This document shows, in pieces, positions 8,065 through 17,127 of a DNA stretch of 64,000 nt; position 1 is the stretch's first letter; the number at the start of each line of letters is the position of its first letter. The translations under genes and the position numbers were made by a program. The stretch covers positions 310,001-374,000 of the forward strand of contig SUGL01000001.1 in assembly GCA_004963905.1 (NCBI GenBank). The letters run 5' to 3'. Below the pieces are notes generated by a model, which worked only from the letters and a program-made list of their open reading frames with translations, did no database searches and had not been told where the DNA came from. This DNA comes from Mesorhizobium sp. Its GTDB lineage: Bacteria; Pseudomonadota; Alphaproteobacteria; Rhizobiales; Rhizobiaceae.

Positions 8065-9237
8065 ATGTCCAAGCTCATCTCCAAATGGAACTACCCCACC
8101 ACCGTTCGCTTCGGCGCCGGCCGCATCAAGGAACTGCCGGATGCGCTGGCCGCGGCCGGCATCAAGCGGCCGCTGTTCGTCACCGATCCGGGACTGGCCA
8201 AGCTGCCCGTCGTTGCCTCGACGCTGAAGATCCTCGACGATGCAAAGGTGCCCTATGGCGTGTTTTCCGAGGTGAAGCCGAACCCGGTCGAGTCCAACCT
8301 CACCGCCGGCATCGCGGTGTTCAAGAAGGGCAAGCATGACGGCGTCATCGCCTTCGGCGGCGGCTCGGCGCTCGACCTCGGCAAGCTGATCGCCTTCCAG
8401 GCCGGACAGACGCGCCCGGTGTGGGATTTCGAGGACATCGGCGACTGGTGGACCAGAGCCAATTCCGACGCGATTGCGCCGATCATCGCGGTGCCGACCA
8501 CGGCGGGCACCGGGTCCGAGGTGGGGCGCGCGGGCGTCATCACCAATGAGGCGACCCACACCAAGAAGGTCATCTTCCATCCGAAACTTTTGCCGGCGAT
8601 CGTGATTGCCGATCCGGAACTGTCGGTCGGCATGCCGCCCTTCATCACCGCCGGCACCGGCATGGACGCGTTGGCCCACTGCCTCGAAGCCTATTGCGCG
8701 CCGGGCTATCACCCGATGGCCGACGGCATCGCGGTGGAAGGCATCCGGCTGGTGTTCGAGAACCTGCCCAAGGCCTTCGCCAACGGCAAGGATCTGGTCG
8801 CCCGCGCGCATATGATGAGCGCCGCCGCAATGGGCGCGGCCGCCTTCCAGAAGGGGCTGGGGGCCATCCACTCGCTGTCGCATCCGATCGGGGCGCTCTA
8901 CGACACCCACCACGGCATGACCAACGCCGTGTTCATGCCCTATGTGCTCGCCTTCAACCGCGAGGCGATCGAGGACCGCATTGCGCGGCTCGCCGCCTAT
9001 TGCGGCATCAAGGGCGGCTTCGACGGTTTCGCCAAGGCGATCATCAAGCTGCGCAAGGAACTCAAGGTGCCGCACGCGCTGCCCGGCCTGATCAAGGGCC
9101 TCGACATGGACAAGAAGCGCAAGGCGCTGATCGCCGACATGGCGGTAGTCGACCCGACGGCCGGCGGCAACCCGGTCAAGCTCACCAAGAAAGCGGCCCT
9201 GACGCTGCTCGACAATGCCATCGCCGGGTCGGTGTGA
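8065..9237 (+). CDS. Iron-containing alcohol dehydrogenase
   Basis: 390 residues, group III Fe-ADH family. It shows the nucleotide-binding FGGGSALDLGK (97-107), VPTTAGTGSEV (143-153), and the metal ligands D201 and H205 in TGMDALAHCLEAY, H269 in GAIHSLSHPIG and H283 in DTHHGMTNA. It is the last gene of the operon, 18 bases after the ALDH. The likely reaction is NAD-linked alcohol/aldehyde interconversion on the operon's substrate; specificity is unknown. Confidence 0.93.
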   Translation: MSKLISKWNYPTTVRFGAGRIKELPDALAAAGIKRPLFVTDPGLAKLPVVASTLKILDDAKVPYGVFSEVKPNPVESNLTAGIAVFKKGKHDGVIAFGGGSALDLGKLIAFQAGQTRPVWDFEDIGDWWTRANSDAIAPIIAVPTTAGTGSEVGRAGVITNEATHTKKVIFHPKLLPAIVIADPELSVGMPPFITAGTGMDALAHCLEAYCAPGYHPMADGIAVEGIRLVFENLPKAFANGKDLVARAHMMSAAAMGAAAFQKGLGAIHSLSHPIGALYDTHHGMTNAVFMPYVLAFNREAIEDRIARLAAYCGIKGGFDGFAKAIIKLRKELKVPHALPGLIKGLDMDKKRKALIADMAVVDPTAGGNPVKLTKKAALTLLDNAIAGSV

Positions 9238-9481
9238 AGCGGGTAACCGACGGTGAAAGTTGATCTGGAAACGAGGGGAAAGGAAGGGGAACAGGGCAAG
9301 GGACAAGTCGGATAATGGTTAGCCGGAAAAAGAGTCGCGAGGCGATTGCTACAACCGGTTAAAAAGAGTTTACTTTTTCGTACTGCGGGGTGCCGGTTTC
9401 ACAAAGGTTTCATCTGGCTGTCACACGAAAACGATACCGCATCGCAGGCGTCCAATGGCGTCAGTTCAACGGAGAGAACAA
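9238..9481. other. Intergenic leader of the polyamine/iron-type ABC operon
   Basis: 244 bases that probably hold the promoter of the ABC importer. It is notably AT-richer around 9358-9380. I see no clear hairpin terminator or operator. The binding-protein RBS (GGAGAG) lies at the right end. Confidence 0.4.
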
Positions 9482-10588
9482 ATGTTGAAATTCACGGGGA
9501 AAGTGCTTTCCCTTTCGGCCGCGGCGCTCTTCGCGTCGACGGTGATTTCGTCCGCGGCTTCGCTGGACGATCTCGCCAAGGCGGCCAAGGCGGAGGGCGA
9601 ACTCACGGTCATCGCGCTGCCGCATGACTGGTGCGGCTACGGCGCCGTCATCGATGGCTTCAAGGCCAAGTATCCGGACATCAAGATCAATGAGCTCAAC
9701 CCCGACGCCGGTTCGGGCGACGAGGTCGAGGCGATCAAGGCCAACAAGGACAACAAAGGTCCGCAGGCGCCCGACGTCATCGACGTCGGCCTGTCGTTCG
9801 GCCCGTCCGCCAAGAAGGACGGCCTGATCCAGGCTTACAAAGTGTCGACCTGGGATTCGATCCCGGACAGCGCCAAGGATGCAGAAGGCTACTGGACCGG
9901 CGACTATTACGGCGTGCTGTCCTTCCTGGTGAACAAGGATCTCGTGAAGGAAGCGCCGGCCGACTGGGCTGACCTTTTGAAGTCGGACTATGCCAACACC
10001 GTCGCGCTCGCCGGTGATCCGCGTGCCTCGAACCAGGCCATCCAGGCGGTCTACGCCGCCGGCCTTTCCGGCGGCGCGGCCGCGGGCGATGCTGCCGGCA
10101 CCGCCGGCCTCGATTTCTTCAAGAAGCTCAACGCCGCCGGCAATTTCGTGCCGGTCATCGGCAAGCCGGCGACGCTGGCCCAGGGCCAGACCCCGATCCT
10201 GGTCACCTGGGACTACAACGCGCTTGCCGGCCGCGACACGTTGAAGGGCAACCCGCCGGTGGATGTCGTCGTGCCGAAGACCGGCGTCGTCGCCGGCGTC
10301 TACGTGCAGGCGATCAGCGCCTATGCGCCGCATCCGAACGCCGCCAAGCTCTGGCTCGAGTACCTCTATTCCGACGAGGGCCAGATCGGCTGGCTGAAGG
10401 GCTATTGCCATCCGATCCGCTTCAACGACCTCTCCAAGAACGGCAAGCTGCCGGCCGACGTGATGGCCAAGCTGCCGCCGGCTGAAGCCTACGCGTCGGC
10501 CGTCTTCCCGACGCTCGACGAGCAGGGCAAGGCGAAAGAAGCGATCACCAAGAACTGGGACGCCGTTGTTGGCGCCAACGTCAAGTAA
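9482..10588 (+). CDS. ABC transporter periplasmic substrate-binding protein
   Basis: 368 residues beginning with a Sec signal peptide (MLKFTGKVLSLSAAALFAST, cleavage near residue 26). The mature protein looks like the iron/putrescine/spermidine class of binding proteins: an opening LTVIALPHDWCGYG strand, then VPKTGVVAGVYVQAISAYAP near the C-terminal lobe. I chose ATG 9482 because GGAGAG precedes it and the signal peptide begins there; an upstream in-frame ATG would add nine residues. Two permeases and an ATPase follow. Candidate ligands are polyamine, ferric iron or phosphonate; none can be proved. Confidence 0.88.
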   Translation: MLKFTGKVLSLSAAALFASTVISSAASLDDLAKAAKAEGELTVIALPHDWCGYGAVIDGFKAKYPDIKINELNPDAGSGDEVEAIKANKDNKGPQAPDVIDVGLSFGPSAKKDGLIQAYKVSTWDSIPDSAKDAEGYWTGDYYGVLSFLVNKDLVKEAPADWADLLKSDYANTVALAGDPRASNQAIQAVYAAGLSGGAAAGDAAGTAGLDFFKKLNAAGNFVPVIGKPATLAQGQTPILVTWDYNALAGRDTLKGNPPVDVVVPKTGVVAGVYVQAISAYAPHPNAAKLWLEYLYSDEGQIGWLKGYCHPIRFNDLSKNGKLPADVMAKLPPAEAYASAVFPTLDEQGKAKEAITKNWDAVVGANVK

Positions 10589-10601
10589 GTTGTAGACATG
10601 T

Positions 10602-10625
10602 CCGGGCGGCCTCGAGGCCGCCCGG
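10602..10625 (+). other. Intercistronic hairpin after binding-protein gene
   Basis: A perfect 10-bp GC stem (10602-10611 with 10616-10625) with a TCGA loop, 13 bases after the binding-protein stop. No T-run follows. Such hairpins commonly stabilise the upstream part of an ABC operon mRNA so that binding protein exceeds permease. Confidence 0.7.
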
Positions 10626-10651
10626 AACCCTTCGAAGACGGTAGCCGGCGC

Positions 10652-11566
10652 ATGACCGACCTCTCGCTCTCCAATCAAGCCATCGCGGGAAAGACCGCGC
10701 CGCCCAGTGAGGCGCGCGCATTGCGGCTGCCGACGCAATGGATCGGCGTTGCGCCCTTCTTCATCTTCGCCGTCATGTTCCTGATCCTGCCTACGCTCTA
10801 CCTGATGCTGGGCGCGTTCCAGAACGAGGCGGGCGAGTTCACGCTTGAGAATCTCATCGCTCTGTCGGAGCCAAATATCGTTGCCGCCTACTGGATCTCG
10901 ATCAAGGTCAGCCTGGCTTCGGCGTTGATCGGAGCGTTTGCCGGCCTCGCCATCGCCGTCGCAATCGTGCGCGGCGGCCTACCCAACTGGATCAGGTCGG
11001 CCACACTCACCTTTTCCGGCGTGGCCTCCAATTTCGCTGGCGTCCCCCTGGCGTTTGCCTTCCTCGCCACGCTTGGCCGTCTCGGTCTCGCTACAGTGAT
11101 CCTGAACACCTTGTTCGGACTCAACATCTACGCGCATGGCTTCAACATCCTGTCGTTCTGGGGCCTGACGCTGACCTATGTCTATTTCCAGATCCCATTG
11201 ATGGTGGTGATCATCGTGCCGGCGATCGACGGGCTGAAGAAGGAATGGGGCGAGGCGGCCGCGACGCTTGGCGCGACCACCGCCCAATATTGGCGCATGG
11301 TGGTCATCCCGGTGATCTGGCCGAGCTTCCTCGGCACCGTCATCCTGCTCTTCGCCAATGCTTTCGGAGCGATCGCCACTGCTTACGCGCTGACCGGCTC
11401 GTCGCTCAATATCGTGCCAATCCTGCTCTACGCGCAGATACGCGGCGACGTCCTTCACAATGCACATCTCGGCTATGCGATCGCCTTCGGGATGATCGTC
11501 ATCACCGGCCTCGCCAATGTCTTCTACATCTGGTTCCGGACCCGCTCGGAGAGGTGGCTGAAATGA
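10652..11566 (+). CDS. ABC transporter permease, first subunit
   Basis: 304 residues, about six membrane helices with a binding-protein-dependent transport inner-membrane domain. The coupling-helix EAA motif is EWGEAAATLGATTAQYWRMVVIPVIWP near residues 195-222. ATG 10652 is preferred over an upstream ATG at 10598, which lies just before the hairpin. The stop overlaps the next permease by 4 bases (ATGA), so the two are translationally coupled and likely form a heterodimer. Confidence 0.9.
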   Translation: MTDLSLSNQAIAGKTAPPSEARALRLPTQWIGVAPFFIFAVMFLILPTLYLMLGAFQNEAGEFTLENLIALSEPNIVAAYWISIKVSLASALIGAFAGLAIAVAIVRGGLPNWIRSATLTFSGVASNFAGVPLAFAFLATLGRLGLATVILNTLFGLNIYAHGFNILSFWGLTLTYVYFQIPLMVVIIVPAIDGLKKEWGEAAATLGATTAQYWRMVVIPVIWPSFLGTVILLFANAFGAIATAYALTGSSLNIVPILLYAQIRGDVLHNAHLGYAIAFGMIVITGLANVFYIWFRTRSERWLK

Positions 11567-12354
11567 AGACCGGACGCTTCTGGGCTTGGGTCGTTTTCAT
11601 CCTTGGCGCGGCCTATTTCTTCATTCCGCTGATCGCGACGGTGGAATTTTCCATGCGCATGCGTCGCGGCGCCTATTCCTTCGACGCCTACCAGATCGTG
11701 CTGGGCGACGCCCGCTTCCAGGCGACATTCATGTATTCCGTGGTTGCCGCCATATTCACCATCATCCTCGGCGTGCTGGTGGTGGTGCCGGCGGCCTATT
11801 GGATCCGGCTGCGCCTGCCGCAGATCAGGCCGCTCGTCGAGTTCATCACGCTGCTGCCGCTGGTCATCCCGGCAATCGTCATCGTCTTCGGCTATATCAG
11901 GATGTACGGCTCGAATTCGCCGCTGCCGTTCCTGGCGAACGATACCGCCACCAACGCTTTGCTGGTCATCGGCTATGCGACGCTGGCGCTGCCCTACATG
12001 TACCGCGCCGTCGACACAGGCCTTCGCACCATCGACGTACGCACGCTGACGGAGGCGGCGCAGATCCTTGGGGCCGGATGGGGCACGATCATCGGTCGTG
12101 TCATCCTGCCCAACGTACTGATAGCGGTGCTGTCGGGCGCCTTCCTAACCTTCGCAATCGTCATCGGCGAGTTCACCATGGCCAGTCTGCTCAACCGCCC
12201 GGCGTTTGGCCCTTATCTGCAGAATATCGGCGCCAACCGCGCCTATGAGCCGGCGGCGCTCGCCATTATCGCTTTCGCCATCACTTGGGGCTGCATGTCG
12301 CTGATCCAGATCCTTTCGCGTTTCGCGCCGAAATCGGCGAATCGCCCGAACTGA
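11563..12354 (+). CDS. ABC transporter permease, second subunit
   Basis: 263 residues, about six membrane helices. The EAA loop reads TEAAQILGAGWGTIIGRVILPNVLIA. It resembles PotC/PhnV-type permeases. The start ATG overlaps the preceding stop by 4 bases. It pairs with the first permease and the ATPase 11 bases downstream. Confidence 0.9.
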   Translation: MKTGRFWAWVVFILGAAYFFIPLIATVEFSMRMRRGAYSFDAYQIVLGDARFQATFMYSVVAAIFTIILGVLVVVPAAYWIRLRLPQIRPLVEFITLLPLVIPAIVIVFGYIRMYGSNSPLPFLANDTATNALLVIGYATLALPYMYRAVDTGLRTIDVRTLTEAAQILGAGWGTIIGRVILPNVLIAVLSGAFLTFAIVIGEFTMASLLNRPAFGPYLQNIGANRAYEPAALAIIAFAITWGCMSLIQILSRFAPKSANRPN

Positions 12355-12365
12355 AAGTCAAAGCC

Positions 12366-13430
12366 ATGGCTGAGCCGTTCCTCTCCATCCAGCACGTGCG
12401 AAAATCCTTCGGCGCCACGACAGTGGTCGAAGACTTCAATCTCGATGTCGAAAGCGGAGAATTCGTCTCTTTCCTCGGCCCGTCCGGCTGCGGCAAGACG
12501 ACGGTGCTGCGCATGGTCGCCGGCTTCGAGGAGCCGTCGGCCGGCAAGATCGTCGTCGGCGGCAAGGACATCACCAGGCTGAAGCCAAATCAGCGCAATG
12601 TCGGCATGGTGTTCCAGGCCTATGCGCTGTTCCCGAACCTGACAGTGGCGCAGAACATTGCCTTCGGCCTGAAGGTGGCCGGCATGCCGAAGGCCGATGC
12701 CGACAAGCGCGTCGCCGAGATGCTCGACATCATCAAGCTGCCGCAGATGGGCGACCGCTATCCTTATCAGCTCTCCGGCGGCCAGCAGCAACGCATTGCG
12801 TTGGCGCGGGCGATCGCCCCAAAGCCCAAGCTGCTTCTGCTGGACGAGCCGCTGTCAGCGCTCGACGCCAAGGTGCGCATTTCGCTGCGCGAGGAAATCC
12901 GCTCGATCCAGAAGAAGCTCGGCATCACCACCATCTTCGTGACGCACGACCAGGAAGAGGCGCTGTCGATCTCGGACCGCATCGCCGTCATGTATGGTGG
13001 CAAGGCCGAGCAGGTCGGCACGCCGTTCGAGATCTACAACCGGCCGGCGACCAAATTCGTCGCCAATTTCGTCGGCACGCTGAACGTGCTGGAAGGCAAG
13101 GTCACCGACGCCGCCTCGGGCAGGGTTCAGGTGAACACGCAGGAGGTCTCGCTCAAGGGCAAACTGAACGGCTCGAAGTCCGGCGACACGCTGTCGCTTG
13201 CGCTGCGGCCGGAAGCGATCTCGCTGGGCCGGCAGCCGGGCCACGACACCAGCCTGTCGGGCGAGATCGCCGAAGTGCATTTCCTCGGCTCGGTCATCCG
13301 CGTGCGCGTCGGCATCGGCGGCAACACGGTTTCGCTCGACACCTTCAACAACTCCGCGACGCCGCCGCCCGTCGTCGGCGAGAAGGCGGACATCTCCTTC
13401 TCGTCGGGCGACATGCTGGTGCTCCATTAG
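12366..13430 (+). CDS. ABC transporter ATP-binding protein (PotA/FbpC-like)
   Basis: 354 residues. The nucleotide-binding domain has Walker A GPSGCGKTT (near 39-47), Q-loop VFQAYALFPNLT, signature LSGGQQQR, Walker B LLLLDEPLSALD and the H-loop VTHDQEEA. A C-terminal TOBE-type domain starts near 245 (NFVGTLNVLEG; LALRPEAISLG). This is the polyamine/iron/phosphonate importer ATPase layout. It completes a binding protein-permease-permease-ATPase operon. Confidence 0.93.
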   Translation: MAEPFLSIQHVRKSFGATTVVEDFNLDVESGEFVSFLGPSGCGKTTVLRMVAGFEEPSAGKIVVGGKDITRLKPNQRNVGMVFQAYALFPNLTVAQNIAFGLKVAGMPKADADKRVAEMLDIIKLPQMGDRYPYQLSGGQQQRIALARAIAPKPKLLLLDEPLSALDAKVRISLREEIRSIQKKLGITTIFVTHDQEEALSISDRIAVMYGGKAEQVGTPFEIYNRPATKFVANFVGTLNVLEGKVTDAASGRVQVNTQEVSLKGKLNGSKSGDTLSLALRPEAISLGRQPGHDTSLSGEIAEVHFLGSVIRVRVGIGGNTVSLDTFNNSATPPPVVGEKADISFSSGDMLVLH

Positions 13431-13436
13431 GGAAAG

Positions 13437-13515
13437 AGTGAATGGTGAATGGCAATCAGCGAAGAGAGCACTTACGTGCTCGAATTCTTATGATGATGCC
13501 CATTCACCATTCACT
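13437..13515. repeat. Palindromic intergenic element
   Basis: Perfect 16-base inverted arms (13437-13452 and 13500-13515) enclose 47 bases that contain a second hairpin (13466-13481, 6-bp stem GAGCAC/GTGCTC). A TTTT run follows the right arm. It could terminate the ABC operon. The nested design suggests a dispersed palindromic element rather than an ordinary terminator. Confidence 0.75.
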
Positions 13516-13556
13516 TTTGCAGTGCCAAACGCCTGGTTCCATCGCTACGATGAGTC

Positions 13557-15110
13557 ATGGCGCTGTTCGAAGTCACCTTGATCCTGCTGCTGATTGCCGT
13601 CGCGCTGGCGGCGCTGTCGCGGCGGCTCGAGATTCCCTATCCGTCCTTGCTGGCCCTGGCTGGGGCTGGGCTCGCCTTCCTGCCCGGCGCCCCGATGATC
13701 GAGATCGATCCGGAACTGGCGCTGGCTCTGTTCATCGCGCCGGTGCTTCTCGATGCCGCCTATGACACGTCGCTGCGCGATCTCAAGCGTTACCGGCTGT
13801 CGCTGGTGCTCTTGGCGCTCGGTGCCGTCGTCTTCACCACCGTGGTCGTTGCCTTCGTCGGTTGGAAGATGGCCGGCCTGCCGATCGCAGCGGCGATCGC
13901 GCTCGGCGCCATCGTCGCTCCGCCGGACGCCGTGGCGGCAAGCGCGGTGCTCAATCAGTTCAAGGTGCCCCACCGGCTCACCGCCATCCTGCAGGGCGAG
14001 AGCCTGCTCAACGACGCCACGGCTCTGTTGATCTATCGGATCGCGGTTTCGGCCGCCATCGGCTCGGTCATGCTGAGGGACGCAGTGCCCGTGGTTCTCC
14101 TGTCGACGATTGGCAGCGTTGCCGCCGGCTATCTGTTCGGCCGCATCTCGCTGCTGGCGCTGACGCGCATCGAGGATGCGGCAAGCAGCACGGTGGTGCA
14201 GTTTGGCGGTACTTTCGCCGTCTGGATCATTGCCGACAGGATCGGGCTTTCCGCCATCATCACCATCGTCGTCTATGCCATCACCATCGCGCGCACAGGA
14301 CCGCGCCGCATATCGGCGAGACGCCGCGTCAGCACCTATTCGGTCTGGGAGTCGGCGGTGTTCGTGCTCAATGTGCTGGCTTTCGTGCTGATGGGCCTGC
14401 AGGCACGGTCGATCGTCGGACGGCTCTCCGGAGAAGGGCAGGGCGATGCATTTCTCTTCGCCGCAACAGTGCTCGCCGTCGTCATCGTGGCGCGTCTGGT
14501 CTGGGTGCTGGCTTATGTCGCCATCATGAGACGATTTGCCCGGTTCGACAGCGAAGAGCAAAGGCGGGATGCGCCGACGTTTCGTGGCGCGGTGCTCGTC
14601 GGCTGGTGCGGCATGCGCGGGCTGGTGACCCTGGTCGCGGCCATTGCCTTGCCGGCCGGCTTTCCCGGCCGTGATCCAATCGTGCTCGCCGCCTTCGCGG
14701 TCGTGCTCGGCACGCTGGTGCTGCAAGGCATCAGCCTGAAGCCACTGCTGCGCCGGCTCAATTTCGAGCGGGATACGACGGTGGACCGCGAGGTGGCGCA
14801 GGCGCGTGTCGCAATCATGCAGGCCGCGCTCGACGTGCTGAGCCGCAAGACAACAGCCGCGGCGGCCGTCGTGCGCGAGCAGTACGAGGCTCAGCGCCTG
14901 ATCGCGGAGAACCCGGAGGACGCCCAGGCTGCGACCGAATACGACCGGCTGCGCCTCTATGCCATCAACCGCCAGCGCGACACGCTGGAGGAGTTGCGCC
15001 GCAACGGCACGATCGGTGACGAGGCCTATCACCGGCTGGAAGAAGAGATCGACTGGGCCGAGCTGGCCGCGTCGCCGGCGGGACGGTTCCAGCCGCTTAC
15101 CACTTATTAG
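13557..15110 (+). CDS. CPA1-family Na+/H+ (or K+/H+) antiporter
   Basis: 517 residues: about 12 membrane helices (1-405) then a charged cytoplasmic tail (410-517). Conserved exchanger residues are visible: D124 in the IVAPPDA motif of helix 4 and N152-D153 in GESLLNDATAL of helix 5, the ion-binding pair of NhaP/NHE-type antiporters. It should exchange monovalent cations for protons at the inner membrane. The RBS is weak. Not obviously part of an operon. Confidence 0.92.
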   Translation: MALFEVTLILLLIAVALAALSRRLEIPYPSLLALAGAGLAFLPGAPMIEIDPELALALFIAPVLLDAAYDTSLRDLKRYRLSLVLLALGAVVFTTVVVAFVGWKMAGLPIAAAIALGAIVAPPDAVAASAVLNQFKVPHRLTAILQGESLLNDATALLIYRIAVSAAIGSVMLRDAVPVVLLSTIGSVAAGYLFGRISLLALTRIEDAASSTVVQFGGTFAVWIIADRIGLSAIITIVVYAITIARTGPRRISARRRVSTYSVWESAVFVLNVLAFVLMGLQARSIVGRLSGEGQGDAFLFAATVLAVVIVARLVWVLAYVAIMRRFARFDSEEQRRDAPTFRGAVLVGWCGMRGLVTLVAAIALPAGFPGRDPIVLAAFAVVLGTLVLQGISLKPLLRRLNFERDTTVDREVAQARVAIMQAALDVLSRKTTAAAAVVREQYEAQRLIAENPEDAQAATEYDRLRLYAINRQRDTLEELRRNGTIGDEAYHRLEEEIDWAELAASPAGRFQPLTTY

Positions 15111-15127
15111 AGAGGAAGCTCCGGGCA

Positions 15128-15230
15128 TAAAGCACGTCGCGCTGAAACGGATTCGGGGTGACGCGCTTTAGGTCTTTTTTTGTGCATGTCGTTTCTCGCA
15201 AAACCGCTACACACTTTTGCGCGACATGCA
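15128..15230. repeat. Composite rhizobial palindromic element
   Basis: Two adjacent inverted repeats. The first pairs 15128-15138 with 15160-15170 (one mismatch) and is followed by a T-rich run at 15173-15181, so it may terminate the antiporter transcript. The second pairs TGCATGTCG (15183-15191) with CGACATGCA (15222-15230), with inner arms CGCAAAA/TTTTGCG. From memory, similar motifs recur across Mesorhizobium intergenic regions. Confidence 0.75.
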
Positions 15231-15321
15231 CTGGCTGGACCATCCCAGGCGTCGCCGCGGTCCATTGCCACGCCATCGCCGAGACGCTACTGGCGTGGCC
15301 ATATATTGAGCCGGTTCATCA

Positions 15322-16239
15322 ATGAAGCTGATCAGCTACAACATCCAGTATGGCTATGGCAGCGACGGCCGCTACGATCTCGCGCGCTGCGCCGAACTGA
15401 TCGACGGCGCCGACATCATCGCCTTGCAGGAAGTGGAGCGGCACTGGTTGCGCAGCAATGGCGACGACCAGCCGGACATCCTGTCGCGGTTGCTGCCTAA
15501 CTATTACTGGGTCTACGGCCCGGCCTTCGACATGGACGCCAGCGAACAGCGCGATGGCCGCATCGTCAACCGCCGGCGCCAGTTCGGCACCATGCTGCTG
15601 TCGAAGCGGCCCATCGTCTGGTCGCGCCTGCACACGCTGCCGCTGCGCCGCACGCTCAAGCCGCTCAACACCCGCAACGCGGCGCTCGAGTGCATGATCC
15701 GCACGCCGGCGGGACCGGTGCGGTTCTTTTCGCTGCATCTTGCCCATATCGCGGCCGAGGAGCGGCTGGAGCAGATCGACTATCTGCTTGCCGAACATCG
15801 CCGGGCGCCGTCCGACGGCGGACCTTGGAGCGGCGCCGACGACGAGCCGCAGCGCAACTGGAGCAACAGCCAGGATGAGCCGGAAAGCCCGCTGGCGGCG
15901 ATCTGGCTCGGCGATTTCAACATGGAGCTGGGAAGCGCTGAATACCGGCGCATTGTCGGCGACATGCCCTACCATCGTGGCGCTGCCTATCTCGACGGGT
16001 TCGTCGATGCGGCGACCGTCGCGTCGGAACAGACCGCCGACTTCCACACGCATGAAAAGATCATCGACGGCAGGCTGGCGAAGCGCCGGCTCGACCATTG
16101 CTTCGTCGGCGGCATGCTGGCCGGCCGGGTACGTTCGGTGAGCGCCGACATCGGCCAGGTCGCTTCCGACCATTTTCCGCTGAGAGTCGATATCGATCTG
16201 GAAACGCCAGGCATCGCCCTGGGCCCGGCGGGCAGATGA
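15322..16239 (+). CDS. Endonuclease/exonuclease/phosphatase (EEP) family hydrolase
   Basis: 305 residues, EEP fold. The catalytic signatures are ISYNIQYG (Asn), IIALQEVERHW (metal-binding Glu), FFSLHLAH, WLGDFNMELGS (Asp/Asn) and the terminal VASDHFPL (Asp-His). Relatives include sphingomyelinase-like phosphodiesterases and DNA-repair nucleases; no signal peptide is seen, so the protein is probably cytoplasmic. It lies 7 bases before the EamA gene and may be co-transcribed. Substrate unknown. Confidence 0.88.
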   Translation: MKLISYNIQYGYGSDGRYDLARCAELIDGADIIALQEVERHWLRSNGDDQPDILSRLLPNYYWVYGPAFDMDASEQRDGRIVNRRRQFGTMLLSKRPIVWSRLHTLPLRRTLKPLNTRNAALECMIRTPAGPVRFFSLHLAHIAAEERLEQIDYLLAEHRRAPSDGGPWSGADDEPQRNWSNSQDEPESPLAAIWLGDFNMELGSAEYRRIVGDMPYHRGAAYLDGFVDAATVASEQTADFHTHEKIIDGRLAKRRLDHCFVGGMLAGRVRSVSADIGQVASDHFPLRVDIDLETPGIALGPAGR

Positions 16240-16246
16240 GACGGGC

Positions 16247-17092
16247 ATGACGCTTTTCGTCTTTCTCGCGGTGCTCTCGGCGGCAGCCATGCATGCGATC
16301 TGGAACGCGCTGGTCAAGGTGCATCTCGACCGCTTCCTGTCGATCACGCTGATGACGCTCGGCATGGGGTTCGCGGCGCTGCTGGCTCTGCCTTTCGTCG
16401 AAGTGCCGAAAGCCGAGGTCTGGCCCTTCATTCTGGCGTCGGTGTTCTTCCACATGGGCTACCGGACCTTCCTGATCGGCGCCTACAAGGCCGGCGATTT
16501 CGCGCAGACCTATCCGCTGGCGCGCGGCACGGCACCGCTCCTGTCCGCGCTCGGCGGCATCGCACTGCTCGGAGAAGTGCCGGCGCCGCTCGCCATCTTC
16601 GGCATCGTGCTTCTGTCGGCCGGCACGCTGGTGATGTCGTTTCGCGGCGGCATGCATCTCGAGCGTTTCAATCCTCGCGCGGTCAGCTTCGCGCTCGGCA
16701 CCTCGATCTTCATCGCCAGCTACACGCTCTCCGACGGCAGCGGCGCGCGGCTGGCGGCGACCGCGCAAAGCTATGCGGCCTGGCTGTTCGTCTGCGACGC
16801 GCTCTGGGCTCTGGTGTTGTGCGTCGTCTTTCGCGGGCCGCAGTCGCTGCCCGTGCTGGCGCGCGACTGGAAGGCGGGTCTTTTCACCGGCGTGCTCAGC
16901 GGCGCCGCCTACTGGATCGTGATGTGGGCGATGACCAAGGCGCCGATCGCCTCGGTCGCGTCGCTGCGCGAGACCTCGATCCTGTTCGCCATGCTGATCT
17001 CGGTGCTGGCGCTGGGTGAGAAGATGACGGCATGGCGCGCCGCGGCCGCGCTCGGCATCGTCGCGGGCGTCGTCGCTCTCAGGCTGGGTTAG
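16247..17092 (+). CDS. EamA/DMT-family transporter
   Basis: 281 residues with ten predicted membrane helices in two EamA repeats (about 1-140 and 145-281). Typical motifs are HAIWNALVKVHLD at the start and LRETSILFAMLISVLALGEK in helix 9. Members export metabolites such as amino acids. The stop codon TAG at 17090-17092 is the first triplet of a TAGAGCAATCC palindromic-element motif. Confidence 0.88.
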   Translation: MTLFVFLAVLSAAAMHAIWNALVKVHLDRFLSITLMTLGMGFAALLALPFVEVPKAEVWPFILASVFFHMGYRTFLIGAYKAGDFAQTYPLARGTAPLLSALGGIALLGEVPAPLAIFGIVLLSAGTLVMSFRGGMHLERFNPRAVSFALGTSIFIASYTLSDGSGARLAATAQSYAAWLFVCDALWALVLCVVFRGPQSLPVLARDWKAGLFTGVLSGAAYWIVMWAMTKAPIASVASLRETSILFAMLISVLALGEKMTAWRAAAALGIVAGVVALRLG

Positions 17093-17126
17093 AGCAATCC
17101 CTGGAAAAGCCCTGTAACGGTTTCTC
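17090..17126. repeat. Fragment of the TAGAGCAAT-type palindromic element
   Basis: TAGAGCAATCC, CTGGAAAAG and ACGGTTTCTCG follow each other in the same order as in the longer element at 50824-50951. The copy looks degraded; only one half is recognisable. It supplies the EamA stop codon and separates two convergent genes. Confidence 0.55.
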
Positions 17127-17127
17127 G

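Noticed and set aside
6442..9306. 954-codon open frame on the minus strand
   Set aside because: Lies entirely opposite vapC, ALDH and alcohol dehydrogenase genes with clear family motifs; the His/Arg/Asp-rich translation is typical of an antisense frame in GC-rich DNA.
10598..10651. Upstream start for the first permease of the ABC operon
   Set aside because: The added 18 residues would be translated from the hairpin; the next ATG gives a normal permease N-terminus.
13545..15128. 527-codon open frame on the minus strand
   Set aside because: Antisense to the CPA1 antiporter, whose membrane helices and ion-binding residues are clear.
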